Shown: one piece after another, positions 6,502 through 14,601 of the stretch | Numbering within the stretch: the stretch's first letter is position 1 | Layout of the letters: every line of letters starts with the position of its first letter | Source of the DNA: a virus | Direction: 5' to 3' (one strand) | Length of the DNA stretch: 37,004 bases | Virus record (IMG/VR): IMGVR_UViG_3300049043_000012 | Location: 1-37,004 of that record | Notes under the pieces: generated by a model | Databases searched by the model: none | What the model was told of the DNA's origin: nothing | Seen by the model: the letters and a program-made list of their open reading frames with translations, nothing else | Translations under genes and position numbers: made by a program

Positions 6502-6966
6502 CACTGAAGCACCAATCAGCATCACAGTAAAAACACCAGCAGGTTCACTAGTGACAGTTCGTGCAGCAGCACGGAGAAGAACTTAGACCAGTTGGTATCA
6601 CAAGCACTAGACGCTATCAGTTCAGCAGTATCTGAACTAGAGTCAGCAGTCAGAGGTGGAATCAACCTCTGCGCCAGCAATGGCACCAGCACAAGTAGCA
6701 GCAGCACTTGGTGCATCTATCATTGATAACCCAACACCAGCAGATTACGGTGGTTGGTCTGGGCAACAACAGCGCCATCTACTCGGTGGTAAGAACTGTC
6801 CTCACGGCAAGATGACTGCAATTCAAGGCACAGGTAAAGACGGTAAGACCTACCGTGGTTACTTCTGTCCAGCACCAAAGGGTGCATTTGATAAGTGCAA
6901 AGAATGTTTATGTCCGTGCAGGTTCACCAGAATGGAACAACATTCGTCGCTGAACAAGTTAAGTAA
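6495..6966 (+). CDS. Zinc-finger phage protein in the replication cluster, frameshifted
   Basis: GTG 6495 (after AGGAGAC 6482-6488) starts VASTEAPISITVKTPAGSLV. After indels the protein continues LDQLVSQALDAISSAVSELE, then MAPAQVAAALGASIIDNPTP. The C-terminal half has NCPHGKM, YRGYFCPAPKG and DKCKEC, giving C-P-H-G plus three more Cys, a pattern I recall from phage proteins in replication operons. A late indel gives NGTTFVAEQVK ending in TAATG with the helicase start. About 155 residues. Probably DNA-binding accessory protein; inference. Confidence 0.55.
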
Positions 6967-7785
6967 TGCGTACACTTAAACGTAGCATTAGCAAAGCAGA
7001 GGTGGGTGGCGAACCATTGCCACCCGCTTTTGCGGCATTTGAACGGGCAGGAATTATCCTGCGCCGTGCAGAAATCACAATGGTTGCAGGCACTCCAGGT
7101 GCAGGCAAGTCATCAGTAGCACTGGCTATTGCAGCCAGAGCCAAGGTTCCTACGCTGTACTTCAGCGCAGATACCAATGCTCACACTATGGCAATGCGAC
7201 TACTAGCAATGTCTAGCCGTATCACACAAACAGCAGCAGAGCAGATGCTCAAGCGTGAGCCACAACAAGCAGAAGAAATACTGACCCTTAACAATCATTT
7301 GTTCTGGTCTTTTGAATCCACTTCGACTCTAAAAGATTTAGATGATGAGGTCAGTGCATTTGAAACTGTATGGGGTAGAAGTCCAACATTAATTGTCGTA
7401 GACAATCTAATGGACATAGCAATGGATGGTCACGAAGAATTCCAAGGTATGCGTGCAGCAATGAAGGAGTTGAAAGTATCTCGGAAGAGATACCAACTCA
7501 GCCGTGCTTGTTCTGCATCATGCTAAGGAAGGTTCAGAGGGCTATCCTTGCCAGCCACGTAGCGCCATTCAGGGTCTGGTAAACCAGATACCAGCAATGG
7601 TTCTCACTATCGGTCAGATGAAGCAAGGCGACGATACCTATCTCTGTGTAGCCCCAGTCAAGAACAGATACGGGCGAGCAGACCAGACAGGTAATAACTA
7701 TGTCAGCCTAGCCTTCAACCCTGACAGTATGTATCTAGACGATGTTCAAATCAAATATGCACAGGAGACTATGTATGGAAACTAA
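6966..7785 (+). CDS. DnaB/RecA-type replicative helicase ATPase, frameshifted
   Basis: ATG 6966 in a TAATG overlap. Residues 36-49 read EITMVAGTPGAGKS, a clear Walker A; TLIVVDN near 141-147 is Walker B; FSADTN near 66-71 corresponds to the segment after the first RecA strand in DnaB. An indel near 7475 separates this from VLVLHHAKEGSEGYPCQPRS (the H-x-x motif region) and VKNRYGRADQTGN, the K-x-R-x-G arginine-finger-like end typical of DnaB C-domains. About 275 residues, one RecA domain without the DnaB N-terminal domain. It should unwind the phage replication fork with the primase encoded at 8275. Confidence 0.8.
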
Positions 7786-7951
7786 AATATGGGACAACTC
7801 ATTCAGCCGTGAAGATGTAGAAGTTTTGCTAGGCAAAGCAATTACAGATGGTGAATGGGAGATTGTTGTAGATGAACTTTATAACAACGATACACTTTAC
7901 AATTCAGTAGCAGAACAAGTAGTTAAGGTAGCAAGAGCAGCACTTGAGTAA
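7775..7951 (+). CDS. Small acidic protein, unknown
   Basis: The 58-residue frame starts at ATG 7775, five bases after AGGAGAC; the earlier in-frame start at 7742 lies deep in the helicase gene and is less likely. The protein (SREDVEVLLGKAITDGEWEI, then VVDELYNNDTLYNSVAEQVV) is acidic and helical. It is placed between helicase and resolvase genes with overlaps on both sides. Family not recognised. Confidence 0.6.
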   Translation: METKIWDNSFSREDVEVLLGKAITDGEWEIVVDELYNNDTLYNSVAEQVVKVARAALE

Positions 7952-8288
7952 CCCAGCCAAAGCAAAAGGTAGCCAAGCAGAACGAGCAGTCGTTGCTTGG
8001 CTTAAAGCCAACGGCTACAAGTATGCAGACCGCAGACTCGCAGGAGCAACCTTAGACAAAGGCGATATAAGCGGTGTGCCAGGTGTAACCATAGAGATTA
8101 AGAACCACGCCAAGTTAGACTTGGCAGGTTGGGTAGCAGAATTAGAAGTAGAGATGAAGAATGATGATGCTTGGACAGGAACAGTAATTCATAAACGTAA
8201 AGGTAAAGGAGATGTTGGAGAATGGTATGCAACTATGCCAGCAAAAGTATGGTTAGCATTACTCCAGAAAGCAGATGGACAAACATAG
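7944..8288 (+). CDS. Holliday-junction-resolvase-like PD-(D/E)XK nuclease
   Basis: Intact 114-residue frame from TTG 7944. Residues E13 (GSQAERAVVAWLKANGY), D41 (DKGDISG) and E51-x-K53 (VTIEIKN) reproduce the active site of archaeal-type Hjr and related phage resolvases. R30/R31 lie in the loop that usually contacts DNA. HKRKGKG near residues 81-87 follows. It would resolve branched replication or recombination intermediates. It overlaps the primase start by 14 bases. Confidence 0.75.
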   Translation: MSNPAKAKGSQAERAVVAWLKANGYKYADRRLAGATLDKGDISGVPGVTIEIKNHAKLDLAGWVAELEVEMKNDDAWTGTVIHKRKGKGDVGEWYATMPAKVWLALLQKADGQT

Positions 8289-9118
8289 TATTGCTGCATA
8301 CCTAGAGTATGTAGGCGCCGCCGTGCCAGCACGGGGACACGGCTGGCGCAAAATCAAATGCCCATTCCATCCAGATAAACACGCTTCCGCTGGTGTTAAC
8401 TTTGATGAAGAACGATTTAAATGCCACGCTTGTGGCGTTAGCGGAGATGTATACGACTTAATTATGTACAGAGAAGGAGGCAACTATCGTGAGGCTGTCA
8501 AATTCGCAGAGACAATTTCTCCTACAGGCAGCGACAGAGTACGCTCAGCACATTCATCAAGCAGCAGACTATCTAACAACACGGGGTCTGTCGGTAGACG
8601 AAGCAAAGATGTTTCATTTAGGAGTAGTGGGCAATCCATTGCCAGGACACGAAGGCTACAAGGGTAAGTTAGTTATCCCTTATGTCACACCATCTGGTGT
8701 GGAAGACCTACGCTTTCGTAGTATTCACGGCGAAGACCCTAAGTACATTGGTCTGCCAGGGGCTAAGACAACTATGTTCAATGCTCAGGCAGTGCTAACA
8801 GCAGCAGGTTATATCTGCGTCACCGAAGGTGAGATTGACTGTATTACTACAGTAGTAAAGACAGGGCATCCTGCGGTAGGAATCCCAGGTGCTAATAATT
8901 GGAAGCCTTATTACAGCAAAATTCTTGACGACTTTGATACGGTTATTGTGCTAGCAGATGGCGATAATCCAGGACTAGAGTTCGGTAAAAAGATTAGCCG
9001 TGAGTTAGGTAATGTGAATATAGTCCAGATGCCAGAAGGTCACGATGTCAACAGCATTGTGCTACAGGAAGGAGTTGGTTGGTTAGATGAACGTATCAGA
9101 AAGTGCATATCAGAATAA
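8275..9118 (+). CDS. DnaG-like DNA primase (CHC2 zinc finger plus Toprim), frameshifted once
   Basis: ATG 8275. The zinc finger has C29-x2-H32 (CPFH) and C50-x2-C53 (CHAC). An indel near 8510 joins it to the catalytic half: LTTRGLSVDEAKMFHLGVVG, then LVIPYVTPSGVEDLRFRSIH. The Toprim motifs are VTEGEID and LADGDNPG (acidic D-x-D). About 280 residues, short compared with bacterial DnaG and without a C-terminal helicase-binding domain. With the helicase at 6966 it forms a split version of the T7 gp4 primase-helicase pair. The 5' end overlaps the resolvase gene. Confidence 0.85.
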
Positions 9119-9182
9119 TGATGACTTTTGGAATTATATAAAAGATAATCCAAGATATAGTTGGGATACCAGTATCAGATGA
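9087..9182 (+). CDS. Small protein overlapping the primase end
   Basis: Intact 31-residue frame from ATG 9087, preceded by AGGAAGGAG at 9067 (spacing somewhat long). It reads MNVSESAYQNNDDFWNYIKD and then NPRYSWDTSIR. Overlap with the last 32 bases of the primase frame and an ATGA junction with the next frame fit the arm's style. Unknown function; an indel may have truncated it. Confidence 0.4.
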   Translation: MNVSESAYQNNDDFWNYIKDNPRYSWDTSIR

Positions 9183-9307
9183 TAAAGGACTTGATTTACT
9201 TAGTGCTCTCTAAAGATGTAAGAGAAGCCTACCAGAAGAATGTCAGAGATAGGCGATACTATGTTAACCTTACTTGCAACACTACTAGTTGGTGCTGCCA
9301 ATGGTGA
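9179..9307 (+). CDS. Possible small protein, uncertain
   Basis: The frame from ATG 9179 (ATGA overlap) reads MIKDLIYLVLSKDVREAYQK, then a Cys/Trp end that looks like out-of-frame sequence of the next gene. Probably only about the first 25 codons are genuine, the rest being displaced by an indel. No function can be assigned. Confidence 0.25.
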   Translation: MIKDLIYLVLSKDVREAYQKNVRDRRYYVNLTCNTTSWCCQW

Positions 9308-9398
9308 GGGTGGAGCAATGGTAGAAGAAGTCATAGTCTCAGAGGCTATGGTAGGGATAGATAAAGAAATCAGGAAGGTTCTTAATGAAGGACAGTAA
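9240..9398 (+). CDS. Small hydrophobic-start protein, unknown
   Basis: Intact 52-residue frame from ATG 9240: MSEIGDTMLTLLATLLVGAA, then a Gly/Glu-rich linker and an acidic-basic helix (EAMVGIDKEIRKVLNEGQ). The N-terminal 13 residues from Met8 are hydrophobic but short for a membrane span. The stop lies 13 bases inside the next gene. Confidence 0.45.
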   Translation: MSEIGDTMLTLLATLLVGAANGEGGAMVEEVIVSEAMVGIDKEIRKVLNEGQ

Positions 9399-9714
9399 GT
9401 ATCTAGATGAAATCCTAATGGAACTAAAAGTACTTATGATTCGTAAGAATCAAGACTATGGTCCATACAATATAGCCCACGCACCTGGCGGTCCTATGAA
9501 TGGACTAATAGTTAGGATGCACGACAAAATGACACGGCTAGAACATCTTGGATACAGCCGTAAGACCGACACGCCGAACTATGAATCTATTGAAGATACT
9601 CTTAAAGACCTAGCAAACTATGCCATAATAGGACTTATGGTACAAAGAGGAATGTGGGAAGGAGCCGATGGCACACGGCGGGGAGTTCATAAACTGAATA
9701 CGACTATCTTGTAG
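9385..9714 (+). CDS. DUF1599 / nucleotide-modification-associated domain protein
   Basis: Intact 109-residue frame from ATG 9385. KNQDYGPYNIA (residues 21-31), GLIVRMHDKMTRLEHLGY and the ESIEDTLKDLANYAIIGLMV block are the conserved features of DUF1599 proteins (K-x-x-D-Y-G, then R-x-x-D-K-x-x-R, then D-T-x-x-D-L-A-N-Y). The family is all-alpha and related to MazG-like folds; it is often found in phages near nucleotide metabolism genes and has been proposed to act in nucleotide modification. The precise reaction is unknown. The last codons overlap the next gene and may be indel-affected. Confidence 0.7.
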   Translation: MKDSKYLDEILMELKVLMIRKNQDYGPYNIAHAPGGPMNGLIVRMHDKMTRLEHLGYSRKTDTPNYESIEDTLKDLANYAIIGLMVQRGMWEGADGTRRGVHKLNTTIL

Positions 9715-10332
9715 AGTCGTTAGCAGTTGAATACCATAGAAAATATCCGATGGTTGAGACAGAGGATATACAACAAGTTCTATGGTTATGGTTTATTACC
9801 CACCCCATAAAGATGGCTGAATGGTCAGCCTTAGATATTAAAGACAGAGAAAAACTAATTGCTAAATCTTTACGCAATGCAGCCATAAAGTTTTGTGAGC
9901 GTGAGAAAGCACGCACAGTAGGCTACGAGTTCTTAGATTTATATTACTACGATGCTACAGTTATAGAAGCATTTCTACCTAGCATTATCTCTGAGTCATA
10001 TGAGATACCAACTAAGATTAAAGATTTAAACTACAAGTTCAGCAAGGCAGAAGGCAGCAGTGATGGTAACAACTGGCTAAGTTCTAAGGTCAGATATAGC
10101 CAATGCTTTCTTCAAACTAACAGAGGCTAAACAAAATGTCTTACGAGTTAGGTTTAGCACAGAAAGCAACGAGTGGAGTCTGATTGCAAAAGACCTAAAG
10201 ACAACACCAGATGGTGCCAGAAATGGAAAGTCTCAACGGGCTATCAATTCTCTTATCAGAAACCTAGGTGGCTGGCGTCCTTATACAGATGAAGACACAG
10301 TACAGCAGGAAGAAGACGATGGCGGAGAGTAA
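9668..10332 (+). CDS. Sigma-factor-like phage regulator, frameshifted
   Basis: ATG 9668 opens MAHGGEFIN. After an indel the body reads EYDYLVESLAVEYHRKYPMV, then DREKLIAKSLRNAAIKFCER. A second indel near 10080 leads to RSDIANAFFKLTEAKQNVLR and VRFSTESNEWSLIAKDLKTT, with a C-terminal helix-turn-helix segment (KSQRAINSLIRNLGGWRPY). The domain order, with an N-terminal all-helical part and a sigma-region-4-like HTH in about 221 residues, resembles ECF-like sigma factors. It may direct host RNA polymerase to phage late promoters; this is inference. Confidence 0.6.
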
Positions 10333-10556
10333 AGATATTCGTGACCTGTTACATCTAGTGGACTACAGCAAAGTCAATGGACTTGCGTGGTGAACCAACA
10401 GAAGTATGTGTATGTGGTTGTGAAATCTTTATAATGCTTGGTGGATTTGCAGATGGAGAGATAGCCTTCTACTTTACAGATGCAGAGTGTGCTAGTTGTG
10501 GCAGTATGGTCACCTTACCTACGCCAGTAGACGGAGATGATAATGCCAACCTATGA
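10319..10556 (+). CDS. Zinc-ribbon phage protein, probably frameshifted
   Basis: ATG 10319 overlaps the sigma-like gene and reads MAESKDIRDLLHLVDYSKVN before a stop at 10391. Joined by one indel is LRGEPTEVCVCGCEIFIMLG, then FADGEIAFYFTDAECASCGS and a stop at 10554. The cluster C-x-C-x-C and C-x2-C is a plausible zinc ribbon. An independent start at ATG 10377 (MDLRGEPTEV) is the alternative, giving two overlapping genes. Function unknown. Confidence 0.5.
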
Positions 10557-10716
10557 GTTTAGTTGTCCAATATGTAATGCAGTAGTAGAGCAATACTTTT
10601 CTGTATACTCAGACCACATAATTAATTGTGGTGATTGTGGTGTGCAGATGGATAAGAAGTTCTCAGCAACACCCGTGCACTTTAAGGGCACAGGGTTCTA
10701 CAAGACAGGAGACTAG
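10543..10716 (+). CDS. FmdB-family zinc-ribbon protein
   Basis: Intact 57-residue frame from ATG 10543. It opens MPTYEFSCPIC and has a second pair CGDC near residues 34-37, then the family ending KKFSATPVHFKGTGFYKTGD. This is the standard FmdB putative regulatory zinc ribbon; members are widespread in Actinobacteria and phages, with poorly defined function. It overlaps the preceding gene by 14 bases and the next ATG follows its TAG directly. Confidence 0.8.
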   Translation: MPTYEFSCPICNAVVEQYFSVYSDHIINCGDCGVQMDKKFSATPVHFKGTGFYKTGD

Positions 10717-10890
10717 ATGAAGAATAAACTATTTACTATAGGTAATAGAAACATAATCTTTATATTAGGTTATGGACGTAGACTTGCTTTAGGATTTTGT
10801 ATTAGTCCTTGGGCTATTGATTTAGAGTTTGGTCCGTGGTGGTTAACTATAGAATGGTGGCGCACTAATGATTTTGAAACTGAAGAATAG
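10717..10890 (+). CDS. Small Trp-rich protein, unknown
   Basis: Intact 57-residue frame starting immediately after the FmdB stop. MKNKLFTIGNRNIIFILGYG is followed by RRLALGFCISPWAIDLEFGP and WWLTIEWW, then an acidic end. The strand-like, Trp-rich make-up suggests a small beta protein. It overlaps whiB by 23 bases, so the two are probably translationally coupled. Family not recognised. Confidence 0.55.
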   Translation: MKNKLFTIGNRNIIFILGYGRRLALGFCISPWAIDLEFGPWWLTIEWWRTNDFETEE

Positions 10891-11146
10891 ACCAGCCTGC
10901 GAGGGAACAGACACAGAGATGTGGTTTCCTGGCAATGGCAAAGAATATACACATAAAGAATATCTAATTAGGATTTGTAAGAGTTGTCCAGCAAGGCAGG
11001 AATGTCTTGAGTATGCACTGGAATACAACGTAGATGGATTCTGGGCAGGCACAACAGACCACCAGCGTAAACAGATTCGCAGACAAAAAGGAATGATTCC
11101 TAAACCAGTCCTACCAGAATGGGAGATAAGTAGACGTGGCGCTTGA
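10868..11146 (+). CDS. whiB: WhiB-like Fe-S transcriptional regulator
   Basis: Intact 92-residue frame from ATG 10868. The four cluster-binding Cys are C11 (ACEGTD), C37 and C40 (CKSC) and C46, followed by the turn GFWAGT that corresponds to G-[VI]-W-G-G, and a basic DNA-contact segment (DHQRKQIRRQKG). WhiB proteins are restricted to Actinobacteria and their phages, where they act with the primary sigma factor; phage copies are known to interfere with host WhiB2. This is the best single marker for the host. The stop overlaps the next gene by 11 bases. Confidence 0.92.
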   Translation: MILKLKNRPACEGTDTEMWFPGNGKEYTHKEYLIRICKSCPARQECLEYALEYNVDGFWAGTTDHQRKQIRRQKGMIPKPVLPEWEISRRGA

Positions 11147-11599
11147 ACCTATTCGTCAGGTAAATAATGATGGCAAAAGAGAAAGAATTGCAGCAACAGC
11201 ACTAGCCGAATACTTTACGGGCTGGAAAATGATACGCTACTCCCCGCTTTTATTTCACCGACTTTCATATTTGCCTACAATGGGGCAACGGCAGAGAGAA
11301 CTACATAGGCGATTTAGAAATCAAATGGCTTAAGACAGACAGCAGCAAGCCTGCTATCTTCCCATTCAACAAACTACAACAGATGATGATAGCCCCACCA
11401 TATACAGATAACGAACATTCCTGATCATCGTATCTGCTTCAGATTCTCAGACGGTATAGCAATGGTGCCAGCCAGAGAGTTAGCCCATATAGAACCAGTC
11501 TTTCATACTAGATGGGACACGCAAGAGCGTGACCTAGTAGTATTCTTTGACGCCAGAAGTAGACCAGAATATTGGCATAACTTAATAATAAACGAATAG
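11136..11599 (+). CDS. Phage protein, possibly nuclease-fold, frameshifted
   Basis: GTG 11136 gives VALEPIRQVNNDGKRERIAA and TALAEYFTGWKMIRYSP. Two indels lead to YFTDFHICLQWGNGRENYIG, DLEIKWLKTDSSKPAIFPFN, then RICFRFSDGIAMVPARELAH and ARSRPEYWHNLIINE to TAG 11597. About 154 residues. The E-I-K of DLEIKW preceded by acidic residues is compatible with a PD-(D/E)XK active site, but the spacing is not decisive. It is the last gene of the rightward arm. Confidence 0.5.
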
Positions 11600-11639
11600 A
11601 TTTCTGTTGGAAGGGGAAGCCAGCAGAAAACAAAAGACA

Positions 11640-11683
11640 CCCCTACCTGTCCTATCGGACCAGGTAAGGGGGTTTCTTTTATT
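11640..11683. terminator. Bidirectional terminator between convergent arms
   Basis: CCCCTACCTG (11640-11649) pairs with CAGGTAAGGGG (11661-11671) with one bulged A; TCC/GGA extends the stem inward around TATC. T-rich TTTCTTTTATTT follows on the + strand. On the - strand the hairpin is followed by TCTTTTGTTTTC, so both directions have a U-tract. It lies between the last + gene (stop 11599) and the last - gene (stop 11690). Confidence 0.85.
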
Positions 11684-11689
11684 TAGAAA

Positions 11690-11878
11690 CTAGTTAGCGC
11701 CACGACCAAACTCAGTGGCTGATGGGGTCTAGCCACTTCAAGACAGGTCCAAGGAAGCCAGCAAGTGCAGCAAGTTCCTAGAGTTTTAATGTCGGTCTCT
11801 CCTGCTAGGTAGCAGTGCAATAGCAGCAGATGCTGCAGCACGAAACCAAGATAGAGATAGTTGCTTGAGTGTTTCCAT
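11690..11878 (-). CDS. Holin-like small membrane protein, frameshifted
   Basis: Start at 11878 behind GAAAGGAA. It reads METLKQLSLSWFRAAASAAI, then across an indel ALYLAGETDIKTLG and AALAGFLGPVLKWLDP, ending ATEFGRGAN at 11690. About 62 residues with two hydrophobic stretches split by a short polar loop, and a short charged C-terminus, which is the form of small class II holins. It directly follows the M15 endolysin and is the last gene of the late operon, facing the bidirectional terminator. Confidence 0.6.
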
Positions 11879-11915
11879 TTATTTTTCCTTTCGGATATTC
11901 CCAATCTTATGCACC

Positions 11916-12413
11916 TTACAGCAAGTGCAAGATAGGTGCCACTATGACACCTTCTGCCACCTTCTCCTGAGGTGTAGGCTGGAGTACAGCCTTTATTTGA
12001 TTGAGAACTTTTGGTTGATTTAGCCACCAGAACCAAGGGCTAGTGTCATTGCTACTACTATCGTTAATAGAAAATATGTAAGTGCTTGTTGTGAGGATTA
12101 CTACCAGTGTACTTACGGTTGCCTTCTTTGCGGCGCTCACGCGACCAGATTTTCCCCTGGAAGATAACAGCTGCAACGCGTTCATCCTCTTTAAGTTTTT
12201 CAAAGATGACCTCACAATCAATCCCGTTCTTCGGGTCGTGAGTAAGGTCTACCGCTAGCCCAGTATTGTGGTCCGAATTCGGGCTCAAGCGTTGATGGGC
12301 TAACGACTGGCAATAATCCGTTCTGACAGTTTCTTTCGCTTCGGCGACAACGCCGTCGCTTGACGTAGAACAGCAATAGCAGCAGGCGTGGCTTTCCCGA
12401 TTACAGGCTTCAT
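11916..12413 (-). CDS. Endolysin, M15-family D-Ala/L-Ala peptidase, frameshifted
   Basis: Start 12413 (MKPVIGKATPAAIAVLRQAT). After an indel the catalytic part reads NSDHNTGLAVDLTHDP, the S-x-H-x-x-G-x-A-x-D zinc motif of M15/VanY peptidases, then DERVAAVIFQGKIWSRERRK and NKHLHIFY, the C-terminal H-x-H motif. A further indel follows at the HLHI end, then a Trp/Pro-rich tail (SPWFWWLNQPKVLNQIKAVL) that may bind the cell wall. About 165 residues. It cleaves peptidoglycan peptide stems and, with its two membrane-protein neighbours, makes the late lysis cassette. Confidence 0.8.
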
Positions 12414-12617
12414 TCATTTCCTCAATACTTCTCTAACTAGGTCAGTTAACAAATCTACTTTATCTTTTAAAGAATTAACTTTATCTTTTAGTGATGACCC
12501 GCCATTGGGCTTTAATTCCGACAGATAGTGTTTAGTTAAACGTTTAACTCCCATTGCCAGTGCTCCGACAAGAGTAGTTACGGATACGGCTAGTCCAGCC
12601 CAATCAGCAGGTGTCAT
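12414..12617 (-). CDS. Membrane protein with coiled coil, putative holin/spanin-like
   Basis: Intact 67-residue frame from 12617, behind AAGGACC. One hydrophobic helix (WAGLAVSVTTLVGALAMGV, residues 5-23) is followed by KRLTKHYLSELKPNGGSSLK and a C-terminal Leu-heptad coiled coil. This layout is common for phage proteins encoded just before endolysins, often annotated as holin. The end overlaps the endolysin start. Confidence 0.6.
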   Translation of the reverse strand: MTPADWAGLAVSVTTLVGALAMGVKRLTKHYLSELKPNGGSSLKDKVNSLKDKVDLLTDLVREVLRK

Positions 12618-12627
12618 TATACGGTCC

Positions 12628-14601
12628 TTATAAGTATGTCAATGATGCCACCATAGCCAGAGAATCCTCTGTCAGGTGGAGTTTGTCTAGTGAATGTGAT
12701 TTGTTCATTACAACTTGACGGCTTTCGCCTGTCTGTAAATCCTGCCACGTTACGACATCACCGTTTTGTTCAATGTTTTCTAGGGCTGCTATACGGTCTT
12801 TAGCACGACCTTCATAGCCCAGCATTACATTGTATTTGTCTGTCTCAACATCGTAACAAAAAACAGGAAACTTAATTACCCTCTGACGAGGAGTAGCGAT
12901 AGTAGCCTTTGCTTGGTAGCCCTCAAGGACTGGGCCAAGAGTATTGGTAGTGCCATCTCTATACAGAATAAACTTATAGGCTAGCGCCTCTTGGGCGCCT
13001 GATGGTTGGCTAGTAGTTACTTCTACTGGCGGAACTGTTGCATCATAACTAACTACATCATACTCAGTACCATCTTGGTCTATAGTTTCTAGTGTTATAG
13101 AACCATATGTAAAATCACCACGAGCAATAAGGCGTTTTATAGTTTTTAGGTTCAAGCGTATTATATCTAATTAAACCAGTTTGGATATAACCATCTGGCA
13201 TTAATGTGCCAGATGACTGAATATTAATTGAACCTGAGTTAGCACTGGTTGCTGTTGTGCAAAAGATTAATCTGATCTGTGCTACCGCCAAAGGCGCAGG
13301 CTGTAGTTACGTGGCTGGTATTACCATTGTCTGTCCACAAATCATTGGCATAGGCAAATCGCAACGGAGATAGTTCATTGCCTAGATTGATACGAGTTAC
13401 CCCAGCCTCACCTGCTACACCAGTAGCAGCCCAAGCAAACTTATCTCTAAAGCAAAGTCATATACAGGTTGGCTAGTCTCAACAATCAGAGGACCATAAG
13501 TAATAGAACCATTATCATCAACAGTAGCAGCACGAATACCTTTGCTAGTGCCAATCAACATATATCCTAAATAGTATTCAATCTTGTATATCTTCTCACC
13601 GACTGGCATCTCTGCTGCTGTAATAGCCGAGGTAAGGCTAGGCATAGCACCAGTAGTTGTGCTGAGAGTAAACTTATAGATAAACGACTGGACGCCGCTA
13701 AAGGCGGCTATGTATATCGCTGTACCCGATGCTGTGATACTAGTAAAGACTACATCCGTATCGCCGTGTGTATAAACAGGGCTAGGTAAGGTTGAGGCAT
13801 TAACAGCAAACTCATATATCTTATTATTAATAGCCATAATAATACGGTCTTTAAGATATTCCATTACCCCTTCAGTAACCGTAATACTGTTATTGCTAAT
13901 CATAAGTGAGGCTGTAGTAGATGAAGTACCAGTCAACGGTTTACTATATACACGCAGCCTTGGAGTGCCAGCATTAAGCACATTAGTTACCCAGTAAGCA
14001 TTAACACCATCATCACAAATGGCATAGACAGGATAATCTGAGCCAGAGTTATAGTCAATAAAATGTGTTTCAGTTCCGTCAACAGAAATTTTATCTACAT
14101 CATACTCATCCCATAGCAATACACCATCAGTACTTGACCAGTTAATAGTACGAGCAGACTGAAATGGTTTACCATTAGCCTTTAGTTGACCAGTAGTATA
14201 GTGAGAACTAGTTGTGCTATTTAGTAAAGTTACCTGACCTTCAGTCCATACATCTACTCCACGGCTATCAGCAAATTGATATGTGCTATCTCCTGGGATT
14301 AATGCAGGGTCATAAAAGTAATGCCAGTCCCGTCGTGAAACGAAGACTGGCTTCTTATCCACCACCCAGTAAGACTTTGCTCACCAGGTTCAGTCTGGTT
14401 ATCAAACTGTTCCTTTCGGTAAGGCGCAGTCTGGCGGATATAGGGACGTTGGTCCGAAATCGCATAGATAAATGGCATACCGCCAAGGGCTGTATCATAG
14501 GCAATATCCGTGTTCTGCCAGATGCTGTCAGTAGCAACTACACCTACGTCTACAGCAATCGCTCTACTAGAGCGACCTTCGGTAATATCACGACCAGCCA
14601 C
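12628..14601 (-). CDS. Large minor tail protein, beta-propeller-like, frameshifted
   Basis: Start 14601: MAGRDITEGRSSRAIAVDVG, then GMPFIYAISDQRPYIRQTAP and GEQSLTGWWIRSQSSFH. An indel near 14320 joins FYDPALIPGDSTYQFADSRG. The body has repeated blade-like segments (YLKDRIIMAINNKIYEFAVN, AAFSGVQSFIYKFTLSTTTG, EYYLGYMLIGTSKGIRAATV). Indels near 13440 and 13240 lead to FAWAATGVAGEAGVTRINLG and TLMPDGYIQTGLIRYNTLEP, and the C-terminus from 13155 continues NLKTIKRLIARGDFTYG. About 657 residues. Position after the tail fibre and before lysis genes and the repeated beta motifs point to a tail or receptor-contact protein; exact role unknown. Confidence 0.65.

Noticed and set aside
13192-13215. Inverted repeat CATCTGGCA/TGCCAGATG with 6-base loop as regulatory element
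   Set aside because: It lies inside continuous tail-protein coding sequence with no gene boundary nearby; likely chance or local RNA structure.
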